A stretch of 64,000 nucleotides of DNA from Darksidea phi (taxonomy: Eukaryota > Ascomycota > Dothideomycetes > Pleosporales > Lentitheciaceae). Position numbers and translations under genes: made by a program. The stretch lies in the NCBI GenBank assembly GCA_030770425.1, contig JASJFT010000029.1, forward strand, positions 248,001 through 312,000, given 5' to 3'. Below the pieces are notes generated by a model. The model saw nothing but the letters and a program-made list of their open reading frames with translations. It had not been told where the DNA came from and did not search any database. Numbering within the stretch: the first letter of the stretch is position 1; every line of letters begins with the position of its first letter. This document shows, piece after piece, positions 1 through 10,110 of this stretch.

Positions 1-690
1 TCCGAAATGTGAACGACATCCGCTCGAGGGTTTCCGAAGCGGCCAAATTCCTCGGCAACCATATCGATGTGCTTATAAACAATGCAAGTATAGCGTCTCC
101 GTACTGGAAAGATGGCAAAACTATGGAAGATCTTGAAACCTTCGACGAGTGGAAGGCGTACATCGACACGAACCTTACAAGCGCATTCGCGATGAGCCAG
201 GCTTGCATTCCCTTTATGAAGTCTCGTCAATTCGATACAGAGGATGGAGCGCACAAGTCCCAGGGCGCCGGCCCGTGCATTATTCACATCGGCTCGTTCA
301 GGGCAGAGAAGTCCGACCCGAACCAGGAGGGCTATGCCGCGAGCAAAGCCGGTCAGCTCGGACTGATGCAGGCCATGTCGATCAGTCTTGGCCATCTGGG
401 CATCCGAACGAATCTTGTGGCTCCAGGAAGAATTAAAGTTGCGCACGAGTGTAAAGAAGGAGATGAAAAAGGTCAGGACTGGGAGGGTCTTGTTAGCGAA
501 AAGGATGTCGATGATCATCCCACCAATCGAGCCGGGCGACCCAAAGACATTGCCGATGCGTGTCTGTATCTAATTCAAGCTGGATTCGTCAATGGCGTAA
601 GTCCCCTGTATCGTTGTTTTCACATCAAGCTAATATAGGCTATAGACAAGCATAACCGTCGACGGAGGAGCGTTGAGGAAGAAGAGTTAG
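1..690 (+). CDS. Short-chain dehydrogenase/reductase, 3' part
   Basis: This is the C-terminal part of an SDR-family NAD(P)-dependent oxidoreductase; the start and the glycine-rich cofactor motif lie before the window. The reading frame is open from base 3. Visible family marks are the NNAS motif after beta-4 (VLINNAS), the catalytic Tyr and Lys in YAASKAG, and a late VAPGRI segment after the active-site helix. The frame runs to 596 (FVNG), where GTAAGT opens a 49-bp intron ending with TAG at 645. Exon 2 (646-690) restores the usual SDR C-terminal motif SITVDGGA before the stop. Without that intron the protein would end in unrelated residues. The substrate cannot be told from this fragment. 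The family call is secure; the splice is inferred. Confidence 0.85.
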
Positions 691-1645
691 ATATAAGTGG
701 AGGAGAACTTCTAAATTGGAGTTAGGTCAGGCTTGCAAGAATGGAAACGCTACATTATGGAAATACAACAGTACCCAGAAGGGTGGGTGATGCTTTTGTT
801 TGGTTCTCAGAACTTCCAATGGGTATTGTAGTTACCTTCGTGCTTCATCCAATGTGAGGAAATTATCTCGACCAGACGGGAGCCTGATAAACAGTATCGG
901 GCAGGTGTTTCATAGCAATAAAGCATTCACTACTATAACAGATATAATAAAACGAACAGCTATAAATTTGTTTTAAGTACATTTTCGATAACTTTTTATT
1001 ATTAGACCTCTTATTTCTATCCCTATACCCGTGTTACCCTTTTAAGTCGGGGGTATATCGATAGACTATATATCTATATAGAGGGTAGGATTAGATATAG
1101 CTATCAAACTTATAATAGGTACTAACGGACCGATACCAGATCCTCTTAGAATTCCTAGTCCTAGTAGTAGAGGTGGCTATAGTAGACTTTATAATAGATC
1201 CTAAGGAGATAGGTATACTAACTTATCGCTATCGCTATTGGTCTCCCAACTAGGCTCTACAATTTGGTAGTATATATCATTACTCGTGGCCTTAATATTC
1301 GATATTCGAAATATCACCTCGTCACTTACGATCGATAGTACTATATATAGCTCTATAGCTCTATTATCGTATATAAGGTGTAGATATAGTACCTCTACTG
1401 TGTACAAGCTCCTACTATATTTCGTGCGGATCATACAAAAGAGAGTCCTACTATGTAAATTCAAACCAAAAATATTCTTGAGCTTGTTTTGATTTAGGTT
1501 GTCGACCCAACGACGCCGCGGATGCCGTCAAACAGGAGCCGGCCTGGAGCACTTCCTTTGCCGTGTCCTTGCCTAAACCCACAATATCCAATTTACGGTA
1601 TATCCCTATCCAATCTATCTATCCCGCTGGCTTCCGATCGTTTCA
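691..1645. other. Intergenic DNA with AT-rich, RIP-like block
   Basis: No gene is supported here. From about 930 to 1490 the sequence is strongly AT-rich and full of TA dinucleotides and short TATA-type runs. Open frames on both strands (87 and 68 codons) overlap each other and look like chance. This fits a transposon remnant mutated by RIP, but no element can be recognised. Confidence 0.5.
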
Positions 1646-2229
1646 TTACAAGGACACACTCGCAGCAACAGCAGCCATCGCGCCAAAGCCAGCTCCTATA
1701 CCCGCCCTCGGTGTCGGTATAGCACCGTCCGTCGAACTCGCCGTGGACGCCTTCCTCGCGATGACGCTCCGCACGATGCTGTTACCGATCCGAGACCTGC
1801 TGCTCCTTGAAGGCCCTCGCTCCACTCGGCAACGCGGTGTACCCCCAATCCGGTGCTCCGGTGATCGTCGTAGTGGCCGAATCATATGTGACTGCAGCGG
1901 GCATAATGCAGTTCTGGGCGGAGGCGACGAACTCCTTGATTTCGGAGCGCGCGGACGTGAGGGAGGATTGGTAGGGCTCGCTGAGGGGCTGACTTTGTGA
2001 CGTCGGCGTACGCGATTTCGGCATTGAGGAAGACGGAGGTGGTTCAGCTGGAGGCCTGTGGGTGAATTTGTTAGTGTGCAAAGTGATAGAGCTGGGAGAT
2101 GATACATACGTCAGCTGGGTTTGCGAAGCTGGAGATCGCCGTGGTGGCGGTGGGAGTTTCTGTGAAGACCATGAAATCCGCCTGCACGAGGCAGAAACTC
2201 AGCGCAGCTGCACAGAGCACATTCTTCAA
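1646..2229 (-). pseudogene. Decayed small secreted protein with GPI-type C-terminus
   Basis: Reading the minus strand from 2229 gives a signal-peptide-like N-terminus (KNVLCAAALSFCLVQA), but the expected ATG is TTG. A plausible intron (donor GTATGT just after FANPAD, near 2110, ending CACAG) follows. The similarity then moves between frames: a stretch with EIAYADVTKSA in one, SEIKEFVASAQ and TTTITGAPDW in another, and NSIVRSVIARKAS in a third. The end of the last frame (PRAGIGAGFGAMAAVAASVSL without its final residues charged) is a small-residue hydrophobic tail typical of GPI-anchor signals, stopping at 1646. I read this as a gene for a secreted, GPI-anchored surface protein that lost its start and gained at least two frameshifts. 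No family name is offered. Assembly error is an alternative for the frameshifts. Confidence 0.5.
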
Positions 2230-3076
2230 ATACAATGCCGGACGATCGTGATGAAGTTTCGAATTAAAAGCAGTTCAAGGCGAGAAGAGCGGGGTGCATA
2301 GGTATAAACACTGGTACCTGCTTAACCGAGTTGGCGGTAATAGGCTATCCCAGAATAGACTTACTGGACTGCGCGTTAATATCTTCCCCGCTATTAAAAT
2401 ATCCTCCCCAACTTGATGTGGAAAACGTATACATAACGAGGGCTACCTCCGTTAGGTGAACGCCGTCCTGGGCAAAGAGACTCATCCATTATTTGCACTC
2501 GGTTGCTTGCGCGCTGGGTCAGGGTAGAATCGTACGATACGACGATCCCCGTGTTGGCCGCTCAGCCCCAACGACGTTTGGTGGGGTGACAATCCGCCTA
2601 GGTCTCACCACCACAGAGTTCCAAGTGTACTCTCCCGCTGGGTCAGACGATGTATCTCTCCTAAATCCAGGTATTCGGGGTGTTTGATTATTACGCAGCG
2701 AATCACAGTACGGCAAAGCCCTAAGCTCACGCCATGCTTCTCACCTAGTCGCACGCCTGCAGGATTGTGCAATGCTGCTTTCGGTAACATGATCACGCCA
2801 GCAGTTATAACTTCGTGCGTTTCCCATCGGCGGCCTCCGCAAGTCATTTTGAGTGTAGCATCTATACAAAAGGCTTAAACGTAACCTCCTATTCATTTCA
2901 CAGTATCATTCACCATCAATACAGTCCAATCACATACTTCCACCTCTCCCAAGAACCAGGCATCGCTTGAACCCAGCTACCGGTACATCTGAAGCAAGCC
3001 ATCCTTTCGATCCCATCGACGCTGATAGTTCGCGCACTCTACCCACCAACCCGTTACCACCTCACACACAATCAAC
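2230..3076. other. Intergenic DNA
   Basis: About 850 bp between the decayed secreted-protein gene and the small membrane-protein gene. Short open frames on both strands (64-80 codons) have no family resemblance and overlap one another. The last 200 bp is C-rich and CA-rich, as expected of a promoter and 5' UTR for the gene starting at 3077. Nothing else is recognised. Confidence 0.4.
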
Positions 3077-3324
3077 ATGCCTGTCGCCCCCAAGTCATTT
3101 ATGCCTACTTTTGTCGGCTTCCTAGGTGAGTGGAGGTATTTTCTTAATTCCAGTCGCTACTAACGAAATCCCTAGCCTTAGCTATCGGTTACACTACCGT
3201 TGTCGCACGAGGCGAGGGAAATGCCATCGATAATGCCCGAACACGCTGGCAACAGCAAAAGATGCGTGGAGACAACGCTCTGTCGGCAGCTGGCGCACAG
3301 TGGCTCGAGGAGCATAAGCAGTAG
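3077..3324 (+). CDS. Small single-pass membrane protein, unknown function
   Basis: A 65-residue protein is encoded by two exons, 3077-3125 and 3176-3324, split by a 50-bp intron (GTGAGT...CTAG with TACTAAC inside). The ATG lies in the context ATCAACATGC. Residues 8-26 are hydrophobic (FMPTFVGFLALAIGYTTVV) and are followed by a charged, alanine/glutamine-rich tail ending EEHKQ. The layout is that of a small inner-membrane or ER protein with its C-terminus in the aqueous phase. It has the look of small mitochondrial membrane subunits, but I do not recognise a family. The clean intron and the frame agreement across it make a real gene likely. Confidence 0.6.
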
Positions 3325-4099
3325 AGCTTTCGATACAGGGCTGTTGCTTTGAGTGTAAACTGAGTTGGCTGCATATGGATACAGCATTAGGACAAGGAGT
3401 TTGGCGTTTCGATGGGCTTTTCGGTTAGGTATCGGACACCTTTGATTAGTGCCGTTCGACATCAGGCGTTCTTTTCGAAGGCGGGCTTGACCTGTCGGAT
3501 CAAATTATTTTATGATAGTTATTCACATTTACTTGTGCCTGCAAGCTCAGAAAGACCCCTGGCGACCAGAACCCCTCCATCGCGAGTATCATAGCCCGTG
3601 CGCTGTGGCTAATTGCGATCCTCTCTGAAGAGGGCGCAACGCTCCTGCATATGTAAGCGTCGACATTTCGCTGCAGGGAATCAATATTATCCGGGCGTGT
3701 CCCCGCGTCAAGAATACTTTTTTGGGTTTAGGTGGTTGACATACCTCCTTAACTACCTTAGCTTCCCTACCTGCAAGCAAGCAGAGTACCTGCAATACAT
3801 TTAGGATGTCGCGACATTGTGCTCATCAGATCTCTTATTCGAGTACACTTGACCGAAACGTATTTGGTTGATTTTAGATTCCCTACAAGGGTACCAGCGA
3901 TCCCCGCCTTTCGGCACCCTTTACCCCGAGCTTTGGGACCCTGGATTGACACCGTTTTTGCCGGATCAGCGTTGCATGAACAGTTTCGGAGGTATGTTTA
4001 GCGAAGAAGCAGGCATGCGGGATACAAATTCACTATACACCGCTCTGGTGGGTCTGCTGGGTTCAAATCTTCAATTCTGTGGCTCAAGGGTCTTGTAAA
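3325..4099. other. Intergenic DNA
   Basis: About 775 bp holding the 3' UTR of the small membrane-protein gene and the promoter of the sugar transporter. Overlapping frames of 60-76 codons on both strands show no recognisable product. Nothing further is seen. Confidence 0.4.
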
Positions 4100-5787
4100 A
4101 TGGGGCTCTGGAAACATGGCTTCCGCGGCAAGGCGCTGGTATATGCTGTCACTGCAGCGGCATGTCAAGCCTTTTTGCTACTAGGCTTCGACCAAGGTTC
4201 GCACCCTGGCGAACTGTGTTTGACGTACAAGAGTACTGACATGATTCAGGTGTCATGGCTGGCATTATCGGCGCAGACAATCGCTTTGGTCGCGACTTCA
4301 ATCGGCCTGATCCCGACATGCAAGGAAACATCACTGCCCTATACGACATAGGCTGTGTTTTCGGGTCCATCATCTGCTACTTTTTCGGAGAACGCTTCGG
4401 TAGAAGAACGATGCTCATTGCCGGTGGTAGTGTTATGATTGTTGGAGCTGCTATCCTTGCTTCTTCGTCCACTATTGCACAACTGATAGTTGGACGCATT
4501 ATAACTGGTATTGGCAACGGCGTGAATTCCTCGACCGCTCCGGTGTACCTCACTGAGTGTGCACCACCTTCTTATCGAGGCGCCCTCTTGACCCTCCAGG
4601 GTACAGTGACCATACTAGGTGTCGTGATTGCATACTGGTATGTTTCCATTCCTCAGTCTGGATTAGGTTGCTGAAGTGAAACAGGATGGACTATGGCACA
4701 AGCTATACCGATTCTTCCCTCCAATGGCGCTTCCCCCTTGCCTTCCAAGCTGTATTTGCCATCCTCCTTGTCCTCCAAATCATCGGCCTCCCGGAAACTC
4801 CCCGCTGGCTCGTTCAGCATGACAGATATGAAGAAGCGCGCGCTGTGGCCGCTGCCCTCGAAGGCAAAGATCTCGATGACCCTGATGTCAACAGCACTAT
4901 CCTAGATATTCGTGTCGGTCTCGAGGAGGAGCAGCGTGGCGGACCTTTCAGCTTCAAAGAACTATTCAGCATGGGCGAGACGCAGAATTTGAGGAGGCTA
5001 CTGATCGTAATCTCGATTCAGCTTGGGCAACAGTGGACAGGAAGTAACATGATTAACTACTATGCGCCGGTCATCTTTCAGAACAGCATGAGCTTGGACC
5101 GCAACACGTCCTTGATTTTGGGAGGTGCAGCGCAATGTACATACCTCGTGGGCTCAGCCATCCCAGTGCTGCTGATGGATCGTTTTGGGCGGCGCACGCT
5201 GCTCATGTTGTGCACAGCGGGGCTCTGCTTCTGCTTCGTCATGGTCACCATTCTTCTGTCGCTTGGGACGACGGGTCCGGCGTATGGAGCTACAGCATTC
5301 ATCTTCCTGTTCCAGCTTATTTACGGCATAGGATGGGTAAGTTCACCACGTTTCCTCAACCTTTCTCGCCATCTAACTGTCCCACTAGCTCCCTGTGCCC
5401 TGGTTTTACCCTTCGGAAATCAGCACCACCCGCACCCGCACAAAGATGCAAGCCATAGCGTCCGGCTGGAACTGGATGTTTGTCTTCGTTGTTGTGAAGA
5501 TTACGCCTATCTCATTCGATAACATTGGTTGGCGAACCTTTATTATATTCGCTGTGCTCAATGCGGCATTTATACCGATGGTGTACTGCTTCTACCCTGA
5601 GACGAAGGGTATCACACTAGAAGACATTCCACTGCTGTTTGCGAAGGGAGGCATTACGGGAGGCGTTCTGACAAGTAAGGGTGGTAGGACGGTAGTTCCT
5701 CACCAGCATGCGAGAGAGGCGCATGTGGATGAGAAGATGGGGAGTCGGGGAGTAGAAGGGGTGGAACAGGAGGAGAAGGTGGCGTAA
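4100..5787 (+). CDS. MFS sugar transporter
   Basis: A 511-residue hexose-transporter-type MFS protein of the plasma membrane, encoded by exons 4100-4196, 4250-4637, 4685-5336 and 5389-5787 with introns of 53, 47 and 52 bp. Each junction restores a family motif: FDQGVMAG in TM1, IAYWMDYG in TM5 and IGWLPVPWFYPSEI in TM10. Other sugar-porter marks are RFGRRTML after TM2, GRIITGIGNG in TM4, PETPRWL after TM6, QQWTGSNMINYY in TM7, DRFGRRTL after TM8 and PETKG after TM12. Length is usual for the family. The substrate is probably a hexose, pentose or polyol, but sequence alone does not decide. The start is the first ATG that gives a normal short cytosolic N-terminus before TM1. Confidence 0.92.
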
Positions 5788-6805
5788 AGGTGACATAGTT
5801 GAAGTCTTGGAGTATGGGTGAGGTCGCGAATGCCTCTTTGATACGAGAAGAACTGCTGATCACTCAGCTAGCATGGCATTTTCACCTCTTTCCGTGCCTT
5901 CTACTCACAAGAGTTAGTCGAGCATACGATCATAGTTATACACTCAAACACTTGCAGATTAGCGAGCAAATATAATTCGCCATTTGACTCTGTAGGTGAG
6001 TAGACATGCTGCTGCCTAGTACAGTACTATATGTAAGCTGATCAAAGGCTGGACGAGAGGTGTAGGTTGAGACTCATTTCTCCTCTGATGAAACTATTCC
6101 TGAGTCAATGTGCCAATTTGTCCCGTATGTGTTTCGTCATGTATTCTACGTATCACCCTGAACCCCGGGGCTCTAAGTTTTGTGGACACTGATTTTCCGG
6201 GTGGCCAAATTTTTGCGCAGTCAATCCCCGGCATTTGAAGTTTCGTTTAAGTAATTGCTGGTGCACGTCACCAGATTTCCTCGAAATAAATTTTTTGCCA
6301 GGGAGCATTCAGAAATCTTTACAACTCTCTTCCAAGTACATCGCCCGATAAGGACGATGGGGGTGGGGAGTTTAGTCGGCATGGGAACCTAACATCGGAG
6401 CATAATTAAGACGTGGACGGCGCTACCCGGATGGACGGAAATATGGAAGGATGACTGATAGGGACAAAGTGATTAAATGAGCAGGTGAGTCACCGGGGGC
6501 AAGGGACTTAGGTAGTTGAGTAAATCCGAATATGCGTAAAAATTGATCTAGAACGTTTGTAGAGTAGGTAAAAGGTACTCGAAGGGAATTGCTACAACTT
6601 GCCGGTCTAGCGCTAATCAGATAGCGTCTGTATTAATTACTACTTAAATTTATCTGTGCGAAGATCTACCTCTTAGGGAGCCCTTGCACAAGTCATGCAC
6701 CGTAAAGGGACAGCACCATCAGGAAGGAAAATTGAATAGCAACAGTGTCTAGTCGGTCTAAGTATCTATAACTGATAGGCGAGATGAATCAAGGACGGCT
6801 TGCCT
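5788..6805. other. Intergenic DNA between convergent genes
   Basis: About 1 kb between the 3' ends of the sugar transporter (plus strand) and the low-complexity gene (minus strand). No open frame with family resemblance and no obvious repeat is seen. Confidence 0.4.
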
Positions 6806-7876
6806 TTAACAACACCACCCGTTATCATCACCATTATCGTTTCCGCAGCATCCAGTACAACAATCATCCCCGCAACAACCCGAGTCATCACCGCCACAAC
6901 ATCCTCCTCCTTCATCCCCGCAACAACCATTACCATCACCTCCACAGCACCCGCCATCGCAGCAACTATCACCACAGCAGCCATCCCCACAGCACGAATC
7001 GTCTCCTCCGCTTTGGCCTTGATCGTACTGATCATGGTTGTAGGAATTGCCAGTATTGCCACCAGTGAATTGCTGCATCTCCATATTATCGCCATCACCC
7101 TCGTCGTTGTTGTTGTAGTCGTCATTGTCGTAGGCGTCATTGTCGTAGGCGTCATTGTCGTAGGCGTCATTATCGTAGGCGTCATTATTATCGTCGCCAT
7201 CACCATTCCCATACACATCATCATCAATGAGATACTCCGCAGCAACCACGCCGCCAACGACGCCCGCAATGCCAGCGACAGCGGCGATCTTCGCTGCATC
7301 ACTTTCCTTCTTTCTTTCCTCCACGCGTTCCTGTTCCCACTGCGTGCATTCCCATTCGTACCTCTCCCACTGCTCTCTTTCGTACTGCTCGCGTTCCCAA
7401 GTCTGTCTGACTCTCTCTCGCTCCCATTGTGCCTTTTCCCTAGCCCGTCGCTCTTGTTGCTCTCTTTGGAAACGTTCCCGTTCCCTTGTGACTCTCATGT
7501 CATAGGCTTTTAAGTGGGCTTTGTACTGGGCTTGCGCTGCACGTTGTTGTTTGGTATGTGTCTTCTTCATCTGGCGTTGTGCTTGCGCGTGCTGCTTCTG
7601 ATAGGTACGCTGTTGAGCCTGCATAGCATGCTGTTGATGAGCAAACTGCCTTTGCTGAGCTTGTTGGATGTTTTGCATCTGTCTGATCTGATGCTGCATT
7701 GGGGCATTTTGACGGTTCGAGGCGGCGGCATGGTGGTTATTGACCACGTTTTGATGGTTGACTGCATGTTGTTGATGATGCCTAGGAGGCTGTTGGCGGT
7801 AGGCCATTTGGTTCGAGGCTCGAGGCTGATGGCTAACTTGATGAGAGCCACCCCGGTGGTTTCCGTTGGGAGGCAT
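6806..7876 (-). CDS. Gln-rich, Asp/Asn-repeat, CC-rich protein, unknown function
   Basis: A 356-residue single-exon protein with four compositional zones. Residues 1-120 are rich in Gln, His and Asn. Residues 120-190 are a charged helix (RERERFQREQQERRAREK) likely to form a coiled coil. At about 192-210 comes a short hydrophobic Gly/Ala segment (IAAVAGIAGVVGGVVAA) resembling a glycine zipper or membrane helix. After a DNDAY tandem repeat, the last 90 residues hold about ten CC pairs mostly framed by Gly and Asp (CCGDGCCGDSCC), ending WCC. Such CC tails can be palmitoylated or bind metal; both are inference. Frames on the other strand over this region are mirror images of the repeats and are not counted. 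The long frame with consistent layout supports a real gene. Confidence 0.7.
   Translation of the reverse strand: MPPNGNHRGGSHQVSHQPRASNQMAYRQQPPRHHQQHAVNHQNVVNNHHAAASNRQNAPMQHQIRQMQNIQQAQQRQFAHQQHAMQAQQRTYQKQHAQAQRQMKKTHTKQQRAAQAQYKAHLKAYDMRVTRERERFQREQQERRAREKAQWERERVRQTWEREQYEREQWERYEWECTQWEQERVEERKKESDAAKIAAVAGIAGVVGGVVAAEYLIDDDVYGNGDGDDNNDAYDNDAYDNDAYDNDAYDNDDYNNNDEGDGDNMEMQQFTGGNTGNSYNHDQYDQGQSGGDDSCCGDGCCGDSCCDGGCCGGDGNGCCGDEGGGCCGGDDSGCCGDDCCTGCCGNDNGDDNGWCC
7121..7192. repeat. 15-bp tandem repeat inside the CC-rich gene
   Basis: The unit GTCATTGTCGTAGGC recurs from 7121, 7136, 7151, 7166 and 7181 with small changes. On the coding (minus) strand it gives the five-residue repeat DNDAY. 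Copy number probably varies between strains. Confidence 0.9.
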
Positions 7877-8207
7877 GGCGTGAATAGAGTTGACGAGATA
7901 GGGGAGAAGAAGATCTATACAAAGACTGGGGTAGGAACCGCGTTGTAATTGTAGCGCTAAGGTTACGCGAAAATGACGGTGAAATGAAAAGCAGAAAGAG
8001 ACGGAAAGACTGAGTCGCTGCTCACAGCGAAGACATCAAGTATGTAATGCTTATCTCCCGAAGTCAGCTCTCCCAACGACGAAGATTTGGACCCCACATA
8101 ACCTTCTCAAATTGAGCACAGCCCTGACCCTGCATAGTGCGTGCGCCAAGAACTTCCACTTCGGGTTATTCTTAACGAGGCTGAAACAATTTTGGGATGA
8201 AATGGAC
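7877..8207. other. Upstream region of the CC-rich gene
   Basis: About 330 bp holding the presumed promoter of the minus-strand CC-rich gene. No open frame or repeat is recognised before the diverged repeat copy that begins near 8208. Confidence 0.35.
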
Positions 8208-8610
8208 AAAAGCTTTGATTACGGAGGCAGAACGCAAGGCCTTAGCCGCCCCCAATCGGCCTCGCCAAGAACTTTGAGATGAAAAAATAATTATTGATTT
8301 CCGCCTGCTACGCAGGCAACCAAGCTGGGAGTCTATTCAAGCCCCATGAACGCCAATAGAATGGGATTGTCCTCGTATAGCAGGGAAAGCTTGCTGCTAT
8401 ACGCTTACAGATTGGCGTATATATATAGCTGGCTAATATCGCGAGCTTGGTAATCGCCCCCAACCAACCTCACCGACATAAAAGCCTTGATTACAGGGGC
8501 GGAGTAGAAGGCAAAGCTTAGTCGCCCCCAACCAACCTCGCCGACATAAAAGCCTTGATTACAGGGGCGGAGTAGAAGGCAAAGCTTAGTCGCCCCCAGC
8601 TGAACTTGCC
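8208..8610. repeat. 68-bp direct repeat with a diverged outlying copy
   Basis: Two nearly identical 68-bp units begin at 8456 and 8524, each opening GCCCCCAACCAACCTC and ending AAGCTTAGTC; they differ at one visible base. A third copy starts at 8592 and breaks off after about 20 bp. A diverged copy lies at about 8208-8273 (AAAAGCTTTGATTACGGAGG followed by GCCCCCAATCGGCCTCGCC), 250 bp upstream. No open frame is shared by the units. This looks like an old noncoding repeat or element fragment with a recent local duplication. Confidence 0.75.
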
Positions 8611-8892
8611 AACAATGTTGTACGAACGATGCTAGTCATTAAATGTAACACTGTATTCGCGTGGCTGGAGGTCGGCGGTGAGGCTAAAAAAAAACCTGCT
8701 ATGCAGAAAGAGGGCAATTGCGATTGGTGCAAAAACATAATTTGTCACCAGAGGCAGGACCAGTGATCTGGGACGATCCTGTCGCAACAACAACAACTGC
8801 TGCTGCTACACCAAGCTGAAGCCGCCTATCTATTTTCTTTACAAATGTGCGTTTCAACGCCCGAAGGCGGTCTCCTATCTGCTTCGCCAAAC

Positions 8893-8902
8893 NNNNNNNN
8901 NN
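8893..8902. other. Assembly gap (10 N)
   Basis: Ten N characters mark a scaffold gap of unknown true size. It is flanked on the right by C-homopolymer runs, which probably caused the assembly to break. Confidence 0.99.
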
Positions 8903-8929
8903 CAGTTTGCGGGTTGCACCCCTCCTCGC

Positions 8930-9005
8930 TCACCCCCCCCGCCCCCCTCACACGCCCCCCCCCCTATAAGGCCCCCCCCTGTAAGGCCCCCCCCTGTAAG
9001 GCGTC
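8930..9005. repeat. C-rich low-complexity tract with 16-bp units
   Basis: Runs of seven to ten C alternate with TATAAGG or TGTAAGG, forming about three imperfect 16-bp units. The tract adjoins the gap and its length here is unreliable. Confidence 0.8.
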
Positions 9006-9330
9006 TTTGACGTCTCGCTGTAGGTACTTGGTGACGAAAGGACTAAGTTCTTAGGTGGTATAGTAAAAGCTTATTTACTTGGAGTACCTGAGGGTGAGCG
9101 CTTATATCCTAAATATTTAGATAAGTATATTAATATAAAAGATAGAGCGATCGCATCACCTACTTATATAGTAAGAGAGTAGTGTTTTTGGTGTTTCCTA
9201 TAAGGCTTAAGAGCGTCATGATCTATAGATAACTTTAGTCGGCTACTCAGCCTAATTATAACTCTTTTCTTGACTATATTCTCAAGTATAGCTTATAGTA
9301 AAGTAACTAAACTTGGAGTATCGAATAAGT
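9006..9330. other. AT-rich block, RIP-like
   Basis: The composition falls sharply to AT with many TA steps and stop codons in all frames. No gene is seen. It is consistent with a mutated transposon remnant. Confidence 0.45.
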
Positions 9331-9375
9331 GGCAGCCATCGCGTCGTTCAAACTCGCGGAATAACACAAAAAGGT
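9315..9375. repeat. Dispersed repeat fragment, related to 44,020-44,080
   Basis: The core GTCGTTCAAACTCGCGGAAT with flanking TATCGAAT.AGT matches GTCGTTAAACTCGGGGAAT and its flank near 44,020-44,080 on the same strand. The copies differ mainly by single substitutions. An 84-codon minus-strand frame covers 9307-9561, but no product is recognised. Confidence 0.5.
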
Positions 9376-10110
9376 AGGGGTTCGTAAGGTATAGCTAAAA
9401 TTAGAGCAAATTGGGACCATACAGATATCTCGAACGCCCTTGCGCCTCGTACCATCACAATACACGTCGTAAGCGGGTGCACCTCTGGAAAGTTCAATAT
9501 CTGCTCCGCTCGACTTGCCTCGTGTCTGCTGAATTCCGAGGGGCTTACATGGTCTAACCACTATCGAGCCGTATCAATAACTTTGAATTTTATGTCGGCG
9601 TAAAAAAATTCATTGTCACGTTGAAACACTTTCGTGACCGGAATCTTTCAGTATGGAAAGACTAGTCATGGCTACTGCATTGGCCAATGTGGAGATTGGA
9701 AGGTTCTAAGACATACTTGAAAATTTCTGGCCACACACGACTGCTCGAAACTCCATTGACCTTTGATAGATAAGACTTTGGTCCGCCGCATACAGAGCTT
9801 ATTCGCTTAGATTCAGATATTCGCTACCGTACGTGGTAGACGTTGGTAAGAATCTACTACTCGACCTCTAAAAAAGCCTGTATGGCAAAATAAATATGGT
9901 TTTTTTATACCGAGTTAATCAATATGTGTTCTTAAAGACATTATATGGTGGTAAGCATTTATACTTTCCAGGGCACACTTCGTGTCAACTATAGGGCGTG
10001 GTCTAACCTGTTTCGGCCCGGTCTTACTAACGATCAATATTACAAGTAGAATCGCGGATCTGCCCTCTCAAGATCAAGAACCTCCTATCCCCGCACATCC
10101 CCTTCAAAAA
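9376..10110. other. Intergenic DNA upstream of the MFS gene
   Basis: The interval holds the rest of an 84-codon frame of unknown meaning and the promoter of the transporter starting at 10111. The transporter's frame stays open upstream to 9982, but that stretch has no family resemblance and only a GTG at its head. Confidence 0.4.

Noticed and set aside
4050..4075. GGTTCAAATC, resembling a tRNA T-arm
   Set aside because: The flanking bases cannot pair into a T-stem, and no anticodon arm, acceptor stem or box A is found upstream.
6766..7513. Plus- and minus-strand frames of 94-237 codons rich in Ile/Thr/Val or Met/Thr
   Set aside because: They are other-frame readings of the repeats in the 356-residue minus-strand gene; their composition follows from the repeat units.
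8456..8610. Direct repeats as a possible CRISPR array
   Set aside because: Units are 68 bp, adjacent without spacers, only two complete copies, and the host is a fungus.
8699..8890. 63-codon minus-strand frame beside the gap
   Set aside because: No family resemblance, it abuts unknown sequence and contains a simple GTT/GCT repeat run; it could be a fragment but cannot be supported.
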